DNA of 64,000 nt, taken from contig NZ_VTOU01000003.1 in assembly GCF_008274695.1 (NCBI RefSeq), positions 310,001 through 374,000 of the forward strand, given 5' to 3'. The translations under genes and the position numbers were made by a program. The stretch's first letter is position 1. Every line of letters begins with the position of its first letter. The stretch comes from Sphingomonas montanisoli (GTDB taxonomy: Bacteria; Pseudomonadota; Alphaproteobacteria; Sphingomonadales; Sphingomonadaceae). Shown here piece after piece: positions 17,688 to 25,669 of the stretch. The notes under the pieces were generated by a model that saw only the letters and a program-made list of their open reading frames with translations, ran no database searches and was not told the DNA's origin.

Positions 17688-18040
17688 TCCAGTGGCTGCT
17701 CCTCCTCGCCGGCATCGCCAGTAATGCGTCGGCCAGCCTGCTGGTGAAGGCAGCGGTCGACAAGCCGATCAGCCTCAAGGATCCGTTCGCGATCGGCAAC
17801 CTGATCTACGGCAGCGCGATCGGCCTCTATATGGCGGCCTTCGTCCTCTATGCGGCCGCGGTGGCGCGCATGCCGCTGACGATCGCGCACCCAGTGACGA
17901 CGGCGGGGGCGATCCTGGTCGTCGGCGTCGCCGCGACCCTGCTGTTCAACGAGCAGATGAGCCCGCTGCGCATCGCCGGCTATTGCTTCCTCTTCATCGG
18001 CATCGCCTGCATCGGGCTTTCCAAAGGTGTTCCTGCATGA
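17684..18040 (+). CDS. SMR/EamA-like four-helix transporter, probable lipid-linked sugar flippase
   Basis: A 118-residue protein with four membrane helices, the size of small multidrug resistance proteins. The EmrE proton-coupling Glu14 is not conserved: the first helix reads GIASNASASLLVK, with Asn where the Glu would be. That, plus ATGA overlaps with an isomerase and a dolichyl-phosphate-mannose-synthase-like GT2, argues for an ArnE/ArnF-like role in flipping a polyprenyl-linked sugar rather than for drug export. The later pattern HPVTTAGAILVVGVAA and LLFNEQMSPLRIAG is typical of the superfamily. Confidence 0.75.
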   Translation: MIQWLLLLAGIASNASASLLVKAAVDKPISLKDPFAIGNLIYGSAIGLYMAAFVLYAAAVARMPLTIAHPVTTAGAILVVGVAATLLFNEQMSPLRIAGYCFLFIGIACIGLSKGVPA

Positions 18041-18819
18041 ACGGCGACGTCCCCTCCTTCCGTGTCGACCGCTGGCTGGGCAAGACGACGCGCTATTGTT
18101 GCGTCATCCCCGTCATCAACGAGGGCGAACGGATTACGCGCCAGCTTGCCAAGATGCGCGCGCTCGGCATTTCGAAGATCACCGACATCATCATCGTCGA
18201 TGGCGGATCGAAGGACGGCTCGCTCGATCCCGACAAGCTCGATGCGGGCGAAGTCCGCGCGCTCGTCACCAAGACCGCGCCGGGCAAGCTGTCGGCCCAG
18301 TTGCGCTGCGCCTACGCCTTCGCACTCGATCAGGGCTATGAGGGCATCGTCACGATCGACGGCAACGACAAGGACGATCCCGACGCGATCCCCGCCTTCG
18401 TCCAGGCGCTCGACGACGGATACGACTTCGCGCAGGCATCGCGCTTCATCCCCGGCGGGGTCGAGGAGAATACGCCCAAGACCCGCCGCCTCGCGATCAA
18501 GCTGATCCACGCGCCCGCGCTCAGCATCGCGTCGGGCTTCCACTGGACCGACACGACGCAGGGTTTCCGCGCCTATAGCGCGAAGATGCTGCTCGATCCG
18601 CGCGTATCGATCTTCCGCGGCGTGTTCGGCACCTACGAACTGCTCGCCTATCTCAATTATCGCGCGCCGAAACTCGGCTATCGCTGCATCGAGTTACCGA
18701 CCGCGCGGCGCTATCCGGCGAACGAGAAGGTGCCGACCAAGATTTCCCCCTGGCGCGGTCAGATCGAACTGATGGAAACATTGTTCAAGGCCTGCACGGG
18801 CGGCTTCAATCCCCGATAG
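18037..18819 (+). CDS. Glycosyltransferase family 2 (DPM1-like)
   Basis: A 260-residue GT2 enzyme of the dolichol-phosphate mannose synthase type. YCCVIPVINEGERI (about 24-37) opens the fold. IIIVDGGSKDGS (about 52-63) binds nucleotide, and TIDGNDKDDPDAI (about 107-119) holds the acidic metal site. TTQGFRAYS near 174-182 is the GFR acceptor motif of DPM-like enzymes. No C-terminal membrane helices, unlike the first gene of the run, so the two GT2 enzymes may act in succession. Starts with ATGA overlap on the SMR gene and ends the run. Confidence 0.88.
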   Translation: MNGDVPSFRVDRWLGKTTRYCCVIPVINEGERITRQLAKMRALGISKITDIIIVDGGSKDGSLDPDKLDAGEVRALVTKTAPGKLSAQLRCAYAFALDQGYEGIVTIDGNDKDDPDAIPAFVQALDDGYDFAQASRFIPGGVEENTPKTRRLAIKLIHAPALSIASGFHWTDTTQGFRAYSAKMLLDPRVSIFRGVFGTYELLAYLNYRAPKLGYRCIELPTARRYPANEKVPTKISPWRGQIELMETLFKACTGGFNPR

Positions 18820-18832
18820 TAGAGGGGCGTAT

Positions 18833-20260
18833 ATGAACGCCAGTTCGTTGAACGACCGTAGCAGCGTGCACCGCTATCTGGTGCCGCTAATCCTGCTGCT
18901 GCTGTCCTTCGCGTCCTTTTACGAAAACAGCCTGGGCATCAATCCCGAGAATTTCCGCGCCCGTCACATGGGGTCGGACGATCTCGTTCTCGACGGGGTG
19001 ATGCACGCGCGGACTGGCGGCGCCCCTCTCCTCGGTAAATTCGTGCGACCGGATCCGGCCACGGCCTCGACGCCAGAGGCACGTTACGCCGCCGGTGACA
19101 TGACCGGTCGGTTCGACACTTATGAATCGAGCTTCGGTCTTCAGGTCCACGTCTTCCGTCTGGCGGCGGCCGTGACCGGCGGAAGCTCGCATGCGCTTCA
19201 CGCGGTTGCGGCAATCGCGCTGGCATTGCTCGTCGTGGCGTTCCAGATCGGCATCACGCGGCTTGCCTCTCCGGCGGCGGGTATCGGCTTCGGGCTGGCC
19301 ATCGCGCTCAGCCCTTGGGTATCGGGCTTTGGAAGCAGCCTCTACTGGTTCGAGGCGACGTGGTTCCTGCCGGCTGCGATCGCGCTGCTGATGGGCGCTC
19401 GCGCCATGGCGTTGCGCCAATATTATGCGGCGATGCTCGGCCTGATCCTGATCGCGTTCCTGATCAAATTCCTGTGCGGCTATGAGTACGCGACTACGGT
19501 CGTCGCAGCCACCTACAGCTTCGTCTTCCTCCACGCGTTGCGTGCCGGCCGATCGATCAAGGCGCTCGCCGGACATGCGCTGGCGATCGGCGTTGTGGCC
19601 TTCGTCGCGTTCGGGCTTGCGATGGTGATGCACGCTCATGCCATCGGCCCGACCTTGGCCGGCGGATTCGATCACATCCGCGAAACCGCGGAAAAGCGGA
19701 TGTCGGGCAGCGGCGGCCAACAGGCCGGCTTCCTCGAAAAGCTGTGCGGCGCTCGGGGCGATGCCGAGCAGGTCAAGCTGTGCAAGGACGAATATAGATC
19801 CTCCTTAAACGCCAGCCCGTTGAAGGTCGTCACGCGCTATTTCATGATGCCGCATTTCATACCGTGGATCGATCAGATCCGTGAAAATGCTCTGGCGTCG
19901 AGCGGCGAAAGCGATGCGGCGGCGATCAAGAGCATCGGCAAGGCGCCATCACTCGGCAAGATGATCGACGTCGCGCGCACCGTGAGCTTCGACGGCATCC
20001 TCGCGCTTGCCATCACCATCCTGAGCATCGTGGCCTTTCTCGCCTTCGACGCCTTCGTTTTCTACCTGATCTGGCGGCAGCGCTCGCCGCTCGCATGGAC
20101 GACGCTGCTGGCGTTGCTCGGCTCGCTATCGTGGTTCGTGGCAGCCAAGGGGCACAGCTTCGTCCACGCCCATCTCAATTATGTGCTGTGGTATCTGCTC
20201 TATATTCCATTTGGCGCCGCGCTGATCGTCGAATGGTGGCGCGGGCGACGCGCGGTTTAG
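18833..20260 (+). CDS. Polytopic membrane protein of unknown function
   Basis: A 475-residue protein with about nine to eleven hydrophobic segments. After the first helix comes a polar loop with HMGSDDLVLDGVMH, and a long loop near the middle (about 285-345) contains two cysteines (EKLCGARGD and VKLCKDEYR) that could form a disulfide outside the cytoplasm. The size and layout resemble GT-C-type glycosyltransferases or O-antigen polymerase-like proteins, but I see no diagnostic motif. It starts 13 bases after the GT2 stop, with GAGGGG upstream, so it is probably co-transcribed. It converges on the acyltransferase gene with a four-base overlap. Confidence 0.7.
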   Translation: MNASSLNDRSSVHRYLVPLILLLLSFASFYENSLGINPENFRARHMGSDDLVLDGVMHARTGGAPLLGKFVRPDPATASTPEARYAAGDMTGRFDTYESSFGLQVHVFRLAAAVTGGSSHALHAVAAIALALLVVAFQIGITRLASPAAGIGFGLAIALSPWVSGFGSSLYWFEATWFLPAAIALLMGARAMALRQYYAAMLGLILIAFLIKFLCGYEYATTVVAATYSFVFLHALRAGRSIKALAGHALAIGVVAFVAFGLAMVMHAHAIGPTLAGGFDHIRETAEKRMSGSGGQQAGFLEKLCGARGDAEQVKLCKDEYRSSLNASPLKVVTRYFMMPHFIPWIDQIRENALASSGESDAAAIKSIGKAPSLGKMIDVARTVSFDGILALAITILSIVAFLAFDAFVFYLIWRQRSPLAWTTLLALLGSLSWFVAAKGHSFVHAHLNYVLWYLLYIPFGAALIVEWWRGRRAV

Positions 20261-21375
20261 CATCGCGCGCCGGAGGCTGCGCTCGCCTCCGATTTGTCGA
20301 CCACCGACGGGGGATGATGCGCCTTGCGGCGCAGCTTGTAGGTGATCGGTTGCTCAACCCACAGATGGATCGCGATCGCGACCAGCATCACAGCGATCAT
20401 GATGACAGTGGTCAGCCAGATGATGGCCGGCCAGCCCTGGCTGGGGCCGATGGACCGCGCCGCCTTCGATACGACGGGAACGACGAAGGGGTGGCTGAGA
20501 TACAGCGCGTAGCTCGCCGTGCCGAGCAACTGGGCGATGCGGATCTTCCACACATGGCCGTGCTTTTCGAGCGAAAGCGCGGCGATCAGGACAACACCGC
20601 CGCCGATGCCGGTCCAAAGCGATCGTGCGCCGCCGTCCATATAGTCCGAGCCCACCAGCAGTACGAAGCCGCCGGCAAGCGCGGCGAAGGCAGGCAGGCG
20701 TGGCAGCACTATCCCGCGCAGATATCCGATCGCGATCCACATCCCGATCGCGAATTCGAGCATGATCGGCGTGGAATAGAATCGCATCGCGGTCACATCT
20801 TTCGGCCACAGCGGACCTGTCCAGACGAGCGCGAGCAGGATCGCCGTCACCAACGCCACGCGCGCCACCACGCCGCGCAGCAGCAGCGCAAACGCGAACA
20901 GAACGTAGAAGAACATCTCCAGATTGAGGGTCCAACCAAGGAAGAAGACCGGCTGGATCTTGCCCCCCTTGTCGAACGGCACGAACAGCAAGGAGAGGAT
21001 CAGTTCACCCCATGACGATTTGGTCGAGTGGAGGAGCTGCGGGAGGACCAGAGCGACCGCGAACAGCGCGAGCGTGGCGAGCCAGTAGAGCGGCGCCACA
21101 CGGATGATGCGGTTGACCATGAAGTCCACCGGGCCGGACGGGCGGTGGGCGGTCGTATAAACCATCACAAAGCCGCTGATCACGAAGAAGAGGTCGACGC
21201 CCGAATTGCCGAGCATCAGCGTTTCGCGCGCTACACCCAGCGGAACCAGGGGCGCTTCCAAATGCACGCAGACCACGAGCAACGCCGCGATCGCGCGCAA
21301 AACCTGGAGATTGAAGAGCAAGGCTCGCCCCCTGAAAACCGCAGAATCCTTAGGGTGTGGAGAGGGTGCGTGCAA
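20257..21375 (-). CDS. Acyltransferase 3 family membrane protein
   Basis: A 372-residue integral membrane acyltransferase. NLQVLRAIAALLVVCVHLE (about 22-40) has the conserved Arg and His of the first helix, GVDLFFVISGFVM follows, and MVNRIIRVAPLYWLAT matches the RxxRixP loop. YALYLSHPFV near residue 300 is the late family motif. It is monocistronic and faces the six-gene run, so it may decorate the same glycan. No leader hairpin or clear promoter could be assigned upstream; the start lies just past a terminator belonging to the next gene. Confidence 0.86.
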   Translation of the reverse strand: MHAPSPHPKDSAVFRGRALLFNLQVLRAIAALLVVCVHLEAPLVPLGVARETLMLGNSGVDLFFVISGFVMVYTTAHRPSGPVDFMVNRIIRVAPLYWLATLALFAVALVLPQLLHSTKSSWGELILSLLFVPFDKGGKIQPVFFLGWTLNLEMFFYVLFAFALLLRGVVARVALVTAILLALVWTGPLWPKDVTAMRFYSTPIMLEFAIGMWIAIGYLRGIVLPRLPAFAALAGGFVLLVGSDYMDGGARSLWTGIGGGVVLIAALSLEKHGHVWKIRIAQLLGTASYALYLSHPFVVPVVSKAARSIGPSQGWPAIIWLTTVIMIAVMLVAIAIHLWVEQPITYKLRRKAHHPPSVVDKSEASAASGARC

Positions 21376-21393
21376 TGGCCAGCCAAAATGAAA

Positions 21394-21426
21394 GCACCCC
21401 CCGGGGTAAGGGAACCCGGGGGGTGC
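21394..21426 (-). terminator. Rho-independent terminator downstream of the UrcA-family gene
   Basis: A perfect 12-base stem (GCACCCCCCGGG with its complement) and a 9-base loop. Read on the minus strand it is followed by a T-rich stretch (TTTCATTTT), so it ends transcripts coming from the UrcA gene about 60 bases upstream and insulates the acyltransferase gene. Confidence 0.8.
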
Positions 21427-21486
21427 GTCCCACGCGGAGGAAATTGCCAGTCCGGCCGCGTGTGTGGGGGTGAGGTGGGTATTCGA

Positions 21487-21828
21487 TCAGTGGGCCGCAA
21501 CGGTGACGCGGGTGTTCTCCGCGACCTGGGTGCCCGAGTTGGCGAGCGCGAGTTCGACCTGCGGCATCGCGCGGGCTTCGGCGATCTTGGCGCACTTCTT
21601 GGCGGCGGTCATCGCCTGCAGCGACTTGTCGCCACGATTGGCACAGACCATTTCCGCGGCGCGGCTGACCCGGGCCTTCAACTCGGTGGCGCCATCGGCG
21701 CTGGCGAGCGTCAGATCGCCGTAGCGAACGAAAGCCTGGGGAGCGAGGGGCTCCGCCGCGCTCGCCGGGAAAGCGATGGTGGCGGTGGTGGCAACGACGG
21801 TGGCGACGAGAGCGACGAACTTGAACAT
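21487..21828 (-). CDS. UrcA family protein
   Basis: A 113-residue exported protein of the UrcA family, found mostly in Sphingomonadales and Caulobacterales and of unknown function. A signal peptide covers residues 1 to about 25 (FPASAAEPL). The family core follows: VRYGDLTLASADGATELKARV, split as VRYGDLTLAS then GATELKARVSRAAEMVC, with cysteines in MVCANRG and KKCAKIAEARA that could pair. AGGAG lies seven bases before the ATG, which decides the start against a longer open frame. Has its own strong terminator. Confidence 0.85.
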   Translation of the reverse strand: MFKFVALVATVVATTATIAFPASAAEPLAPQAFVRYGDLTLASADGATELKARVSRAAEMVCANRGDKSLQAMTAAKKCAKIAEARAMPQVELALANSGTQVAENTRVTVAAH

Positions 21829-22126
21829 GACCAATCTCCTTTGGGGATCGAGCCAGCCGGAAGCCTTCGCCCGATCTTTCTTCCTGTGAGCGGCCGCGAT
21901 CCGTTTGATCGTTGCCGTTGAGGCTCTTCTATGCCTGCCCCCTGGTGCGTTCATGCGTGCTTCGACGAGCAGGCCGCTCGCCTCCACCAACCCGCCGATC
22001 GGCCGACGAACGACATGATGCCGTCGACCAACGGCAGGCCGGGTAGTCTGCCCGCGTGACGGAACCGCGTCGGGCGGGCTACGTTCGCATGAAAACGTCG
22101 AATGCCGCCGCTTCCGGAGACGAATC
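21829..22126. other. Divergent intergenic region, no gene seen
   Basis: This gap of almost 300 bases separates the leftward UrcA gene and the rightward PQQ dehydrogenase gene, so it should hold two divergent promoters. I find no convincing -35/-10 pair, no open frame with a ribosome site, and no RNA gene. It ends in CGGAGAC, the ribosome site of the dehydrogenase gene. Confidence 0.5.
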
Positions 22127-23236
22127 ATGCTGCCCCACTCGCTTGTCCTCGCCACTGCCCTGCTCGTCGCGCCTATGGTCGCGGGCGCCGCGCCGCTGCC
22201 CTTCAAGGTCGAGGTGAAGGCCGATCTCGCCGAGCCTTGGGCGATGACCTTCCTGCCCGACGGGCGGATGCTGGTGACAGAGAAGAAGGGCGAGTTGCTG
22301 AGCCTCGACGGGAACGGCAAGGTCGCCGGGAAGATCGCGGGGGTGCCCAAGGTCGCTTATGGTGGTCAGGGCGGACTGGGCGACGTCATCCTCCATCCTG
22401 GCTTCGCGAAAAACGGCATCATCTATCTGAGTTATGCCGAGGCCGGCCCCGGCGACACCGCCGGAACCGCGGTTGCCCGCGCGCGGCTGGTGCTCGGCAA
22501 GGCGGGCGGCAGCCTTCAGGACCTGAAGGTCATCTGGCGACAGTCGCCCAAGGTCAGCGGGCGCGGCCATTATTCGGGGCGCATGGCGTTCGCGCCCGAC
22601 GGGCATCTGTTCATCACGTCAGGGGAGCGACAGAAGTTCACGCCTGCGCAGGACATGAAGCAGAATCTGGGCAAAGTGATCCGCCTGACCGACACCGGCG
22701 GAGTGCCTGCCGACAACCCCTTTGCCAAGCAGGGAGGCGTTACTGCACAAATCTGGTCCCTGGGGCATCGCAATCTGCTCGGGATCGCCTTCGACGCCGA
22801 CGGGAGGTTGTGGGAGCAGGAGATGGGCCCGAAAGGCGGCGACGAGGTCAATTTGATCCTGAAGGGCCGCAACTATGGCTGGCCGGTCGTTTCGAACGGC
22901 AGCCATTATGACGGCCGCGACATACCCGACCATCCGACCCGACCCGAGTTCGAAGCGCCCAAGGTCTCGTGGAACCCGGTGATCTCGCCTGGCGGGCTGA
23001 TGATCTATTCGGGCGCGATGTTCCCGGCGTGGAAAGGAAGCGCCTTCATCGGCGGGCTTTCCAGCGAATCGCTCGTCCGCGTTGCACTCAAAGGCGACGG
23101 TGCCACCAAGGCGGACCAATGGGGGATGGGCGCGCGCATCCGCGAAGTCGAACAGGGGCCGGACGGGGCGATCTGGCTGCTTGAAGATGGCGGACAGGGC
23201 TCGCCCGGTCGCCTGCTGCGCCTTACGCCCGATTAA
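22127..23236 (+). CDS. PQQ-dependent sugar dehydrogenase (soluble aldose dehydrogenase family)
   Basis: A 369-residue periplasmic enzyme with a signal peptide ending about residue 21 (AGAAPLP). It reads as the six-bladed propeller of YliI/soluble glucose dehydrogenase relatives: [22 protein letters not shown] opens it (as [18 protein letters not shown]), [15 protein letters not shown] and GRHYSGRM-like [18 protein letters not shown] follow, then [28 protein letters not shown] and [14 protein letters not shown]. It would oxidise aldose sugars with PQQ and pass electrons to the respiratory chain. CGGAGAC precedes the ATG. Apparently a single-gene unit, 124 bases before the first SDR gene. Confidence 0.88.
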   Translation: MLPHSLVLATALLVAPMVAGAAPLPFKVEVKADLAEPWAMTFLPDGRMLVTEKKGELLSLDGNGKVAGKIAGVPKVAYGGQGGLGDVILHPGFAKNGIIYLSYAEAGPGDTAGTAVARARLVLGKAGGSLQDLKVIWRQSPKVSGRGHYSGRMAFAPDGHLFITSGERQKFTPAQDMKQNLGKVIRLTDTGGVPADNPFAKQGGVTAQIWSLGHRNLLGIAFDADGRLWEQEMGPKGGDEVNLILKGRNYGWPVVSNGSHYDGRDIPDHPTRPEFEAPKVSWNPVISPGGLMIYSGAMFPAWKGSAFIGGLSSESLVRVALKGDGATKADQWGMGARIREVEQGPDGAIWLLEDGGQGSPGRLLRLTPD

Positions 23237-23360
23237 TCCGCCTTGGCGGAAATGCGCAAGTGGGGCGGCCAGTAGACAGCCGTTCCCGTTGCGCGTGCCC
23301 CTCCCCCTCGTCAGACAAGGGCCGCCCATCTGAAGAGCGGGCTCGATAGAGGAGGACGGA

Positions 23361-24203
23361 TTGGCCGAAGGTCTGGCAGGCGGTACCGCCGTTGTCACGG
23401 GTGCCGCAGGCGGCATCGGACTGGGCATCGCACGCGCGGCGGCGGATGCCGGAATGTCGCTGGTGATCGCGGACATCGCGGCGGACAGGCTGGCCGCCGT
23501 CGAGAAAGAGTTTCTCGATCGCGGGATCGAAACGCTCGCGATCGTCACCAACACCGCCGACCCTGCCGCGGTCGACAGGCTCGCGCACCAAGCGATCGAG
23601 CGCTTCGGCGCGCCCCGGCTGCTCGTCAACAATGCGGGCGTCGAAATGATGGGCGACATCTGGGAACTCCCCGCCGAACAGTGGCAGCGGATCATGGACA
23701 TCAACGTGCTCGGCCCGGTCCACGGCGTCCGCGCCTTCGTGCCCGCAATGATCGCGGCGCGGACGCCGGCCTATATCGCCAACATCACCTCGATCGGCGG
23801 TCTGGGCATGTCGGGCGGGCAGGCACCCTATATCGTCAGCAAACATGCGCTGCTGTCCTTCACCGAATGCCTCTTCCTGGAACTCGCCGAGGCGGCGCCG
23901 CATATCAAGGTGTCGGCGGTGCTGCCGGGGCCGGTCGCAACGCGCATCTTCACCGATGCCGTCGCACTGACCGAACAGGCGCACATCGCCAAGGCGCATG
24001 ACCAGATGGAGGCCGTGCTGGCCCAGGGCATGTCAGGCGACGATGCCGGCCGCGCGATCGTCGACCAGATCGTGGAGGGTCGCTTCTGGGTCTCGCCGCA
24101 TCCCGAAATGATGGAGGGCGCCGCCCAGTCGCGTGCCGCCTATCTGGCCGGGCTTCATACCCCGGCACAGCGGGTGCGCCCCAGCTATGACAGCAAGAAA
24201 TAG
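23361..24203 (+). CDS. Short-chain dehydrogenase/reductase (classical SDR)
   Basis: A 280-residue NAD(P)-dependent oxidoreductase. TGAAGGIGLGIA (about 14-25) binds the dinucleotide, ADIAADR lies at the second strand (Asp favouring NAD), NNAGVE is the structural motif, and Ser in ITSIGG with YIVSK gives the catalytic Ser-Tyr-Lys. It begins with TTG, chosen because AGAGGAGGA sits directly upstream and no ATG precedes the first strand. The second SDR gene starts 15 bases after its stop, so they are probably one operon. Substrate unknown; the setting with a TonB receptor suggests catabolism. Confidence 0.88.
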   Translation: MAEGLAGGTAVVTGAAGGIGLGIARAAADAGMSLVIADIAADRLAAVEKEFLDRGIETLAIVTNTADPAAVDRLAHQAIERFGAPRLLVNNAGVEMMGDIWELPAEQWQRIMDINVLGPVHGVRAFVPAMIAARTPAYIANITSIGGLGMSGGQAPYIVSKHALLSFTECLFLELAEAAPHIKVSAVLPGPVATRIFTDAVALTEQAHIAKAHDQMEAVLAQGMSGDDAGRAIVDQIVEGRFWVSPHPEMMEGAAQSRAAYLAGLHTPAQRVRPSYDSKK

Positions 24204-24218
24204 GACGGGAGGACGACG

Positions 24219-25118
24219 ATGAGCGTATTGGAACAGAAGCTCACCGGCAAAGTGGCGCTGGTGACGGGCGCCAGCCGCGGTATCGGGCAGGCGATCGCGA
24301 CTTTGTTTGCGTCCGCCGGCGCTACAGTTGTCGTCAGCGCCCGCAGCCTCGGCACACCCACGGCCGGCGCGCGACATGGCGAGGCGGTCGCCCTGCCCGG
24401 CACACTCAATGAGACCGTCGCGATCATCGAGGCGAATGGCGGCAAGGCCTATGCTATCGCCGCCGATCTGGAGGACGATGCGCAGTGCGCCGAGCTTCCG
24501 GGCAAGGCCGCGGAACGTGCGGGCGGGCTCGACATCCTCGTCAACAATGCGGGCTTTGCCGACTATGCGCCGATGGAAAGCATGTCGATGGACACGTTCG
24601 ATCGCACCATTCAGCATTATTTCCGCGCGCCCTTCATCCTGTCGCAGAACGCGATCCCGCTGATGAAGCAGCGCGGCGCAGGGTGGATCGTCAACCTCGG
24701 CTCGGCCAGCGCGCAGAAGCCGGTGCGTCCTTATGGCAGCGGCGACGTCACGTCGGGCCTGGGTGTCTATGGCGCGATCAAAGCAGGTCTGGCGCGACTG
24801 ACACAGGGCATGGCGGCCGAGCAGCAGGCGAACAATATCGCGGTCAATCTGGTGGCTCCAACCGGTGCAATCCGCACCCCGGGCGCGAGCGGCTATATCC
24901 CCTCGGCCTTTCCGGGCGAACCGGTCGAATATCTCGCGGCTGTGGCGCTGCACCTGAGCAGCGTACCAGCAGCCGAGCAGACCGGTCTCGTCACCTTCGC
25001 GCTTCAATATGCCAAGCATGCGGGGCTTCAGGTGACGACGCTGGACGGCAAGTCCGCCTTGCCGCCGGCACCTGAGCCTTTATGGGCTCACCCCGACGTC
25101 ATCGCGTCGGGGCTCTGA
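24219..25118 (+). CDS. Short-chain dehydrogenase/reductase (classical SDR)
   Basis: A 299-residue SDR. TGASRGIGQAIA (about 15-26) is the dinucleotide loop, ILVNNAGFADYAP the structural motif, and LGSASAQ with VYGAIKAG the Ser and Tyr-x-x-x-Lys pair. SARSLG at the end of strand two has Arg where NADP enzymes often do. After the second strand it carries a 15-20 residue insertion (TPTAGARHGEAVALPGT) seen in some SDRs acting on bulky acyl or steroid-like substrates. GGGAGGAC precedes the ATG. Second gene of the two-SDR operon. Confidence 0.88.
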   Translation: MSVLEQKLTGKVALVTGASRGIGQAIATLFASAGATVVVSARSLGTPTAGARHGEAVALPGTLNETVAIIEANGGKAYAIAADLEDDAQCAELPGKAAERAGGLDILVNNAGFADYAPMESMSMDTFDRTIQHYFRAPFILSQNAIPLMKQRGAGWIVNLGSASAQKPVRPYGSGDVTSGLGVYGAIKAGLARLTQGMAAEQQANNIAVNLVAPTGAIRTPGASGYIPSAFPGEPVEYLAAVALHLSSVPAAEQTGLVTFALQYAKHAGLQVTTLDGKSALPPAPEPLWAHPDVIASGL

Positions 25119-25122
25119 CGCC

Positions 25123-25518
25123 TCAATAGCCGTCGCTGGCGATCGCGGCGCCGATGGCAAGGCCCGCGATCCCGGCGATCAACGCGCCATCATTGTTATA
25201 GCGATAGCCATATCCATAGCGCGGATAGCCATAGCCCACGCCGTAGCCATATCCGTATCGCGGATAACCATAGCCATAACCGCGGGGGGCATAGCCATAA
25301 TAGCCGCGCGGGCCGCGATAGCCGCCATATCCGTAGCGATCACCCCGCCAGCCGCGGTCGCCGCGCCATTGCCGGTCGCCGCGCCAGCCGCGATCGCCAC
25401 CGCGCCAGCCCCGGTCGCCATAATAGCCGCGATCGTAACGCTGTGCTTCGGCAGGGACCGCTGCGACCATCGCGCTGCCGATTGCCAAAGCGGCGACCAT
25501 TGCCTTGATCTTGATCAT
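25123..25518 (-). CDS. Gly/Tyr/Arg-rich secreted protein
   Basis: A 131-residue exported protein with a signal peptide (cleavage near PAEAQR, residue 26). The mature part is low complexity: tandem DRGWRGD-type units (about 34-62), then YGYGYPRYGYG units (about 63-108), and a C-terminal Gly/Ala zipper-like helix IAGIAGLAIGAAIA that could insert in membrane. Similar proteins are common in sphingomonads without known function; they are often annotated as stress or cell-surface proteins. It converges on the SDR operon with four bases between stops. Repeats in the DNA reflect codons, not an array. Confidence 0.75.
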   Translation of the reverse strand: MIKIKAMVAALAIGSAMVAAVPAEAQRYDRGYYGDRGWRGGDRGWRGDRQWRGDRGWRGDRYGYGGYRGPRGYYGYAPRGYGYGYPRYGYGYGVGYGYPRYGYGYRYNNDGALIAGIAGLAIGAAIASDGY

Positions 25519-25631
25519 GATACGCTCCTTACAGAACCGATCCCCTCGGGAATCGATCGAAACGACGGTTTACATCGTCCAATCTGAACCGCTCGAGAAC
25601 AGCCCATTCAGGTAACGCATAAGGCGAGGAT

Positions 25632-25661
25632 TCCCTCCCTGCACCGATGCACAGGGAGGGA
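25632..25661 (-). terminator. Terminator-like hairpin downstream of the TonB-dependent receptor
   Basis: A 10-base stem (TCCCTCCCTG and its complement) with a 10-base loop begins nine bases after the receptor stop. There is no clear T-run on the minus strand, so it may be a 3' stabilising hairpin rather than an intrinsic terminator. Confidence 0.5.
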
Positions 25662-25669
25662 GAGCCCGA

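Noticed and set aside
25170..25430. Short tandem repeats resembling a CRISPR or satellite array
   Set aside because: The repeats are irregular, have no spacers, and encode the Gly/Tyr/Arg-rich units of a secreted protein. No cas genes are present in the window.
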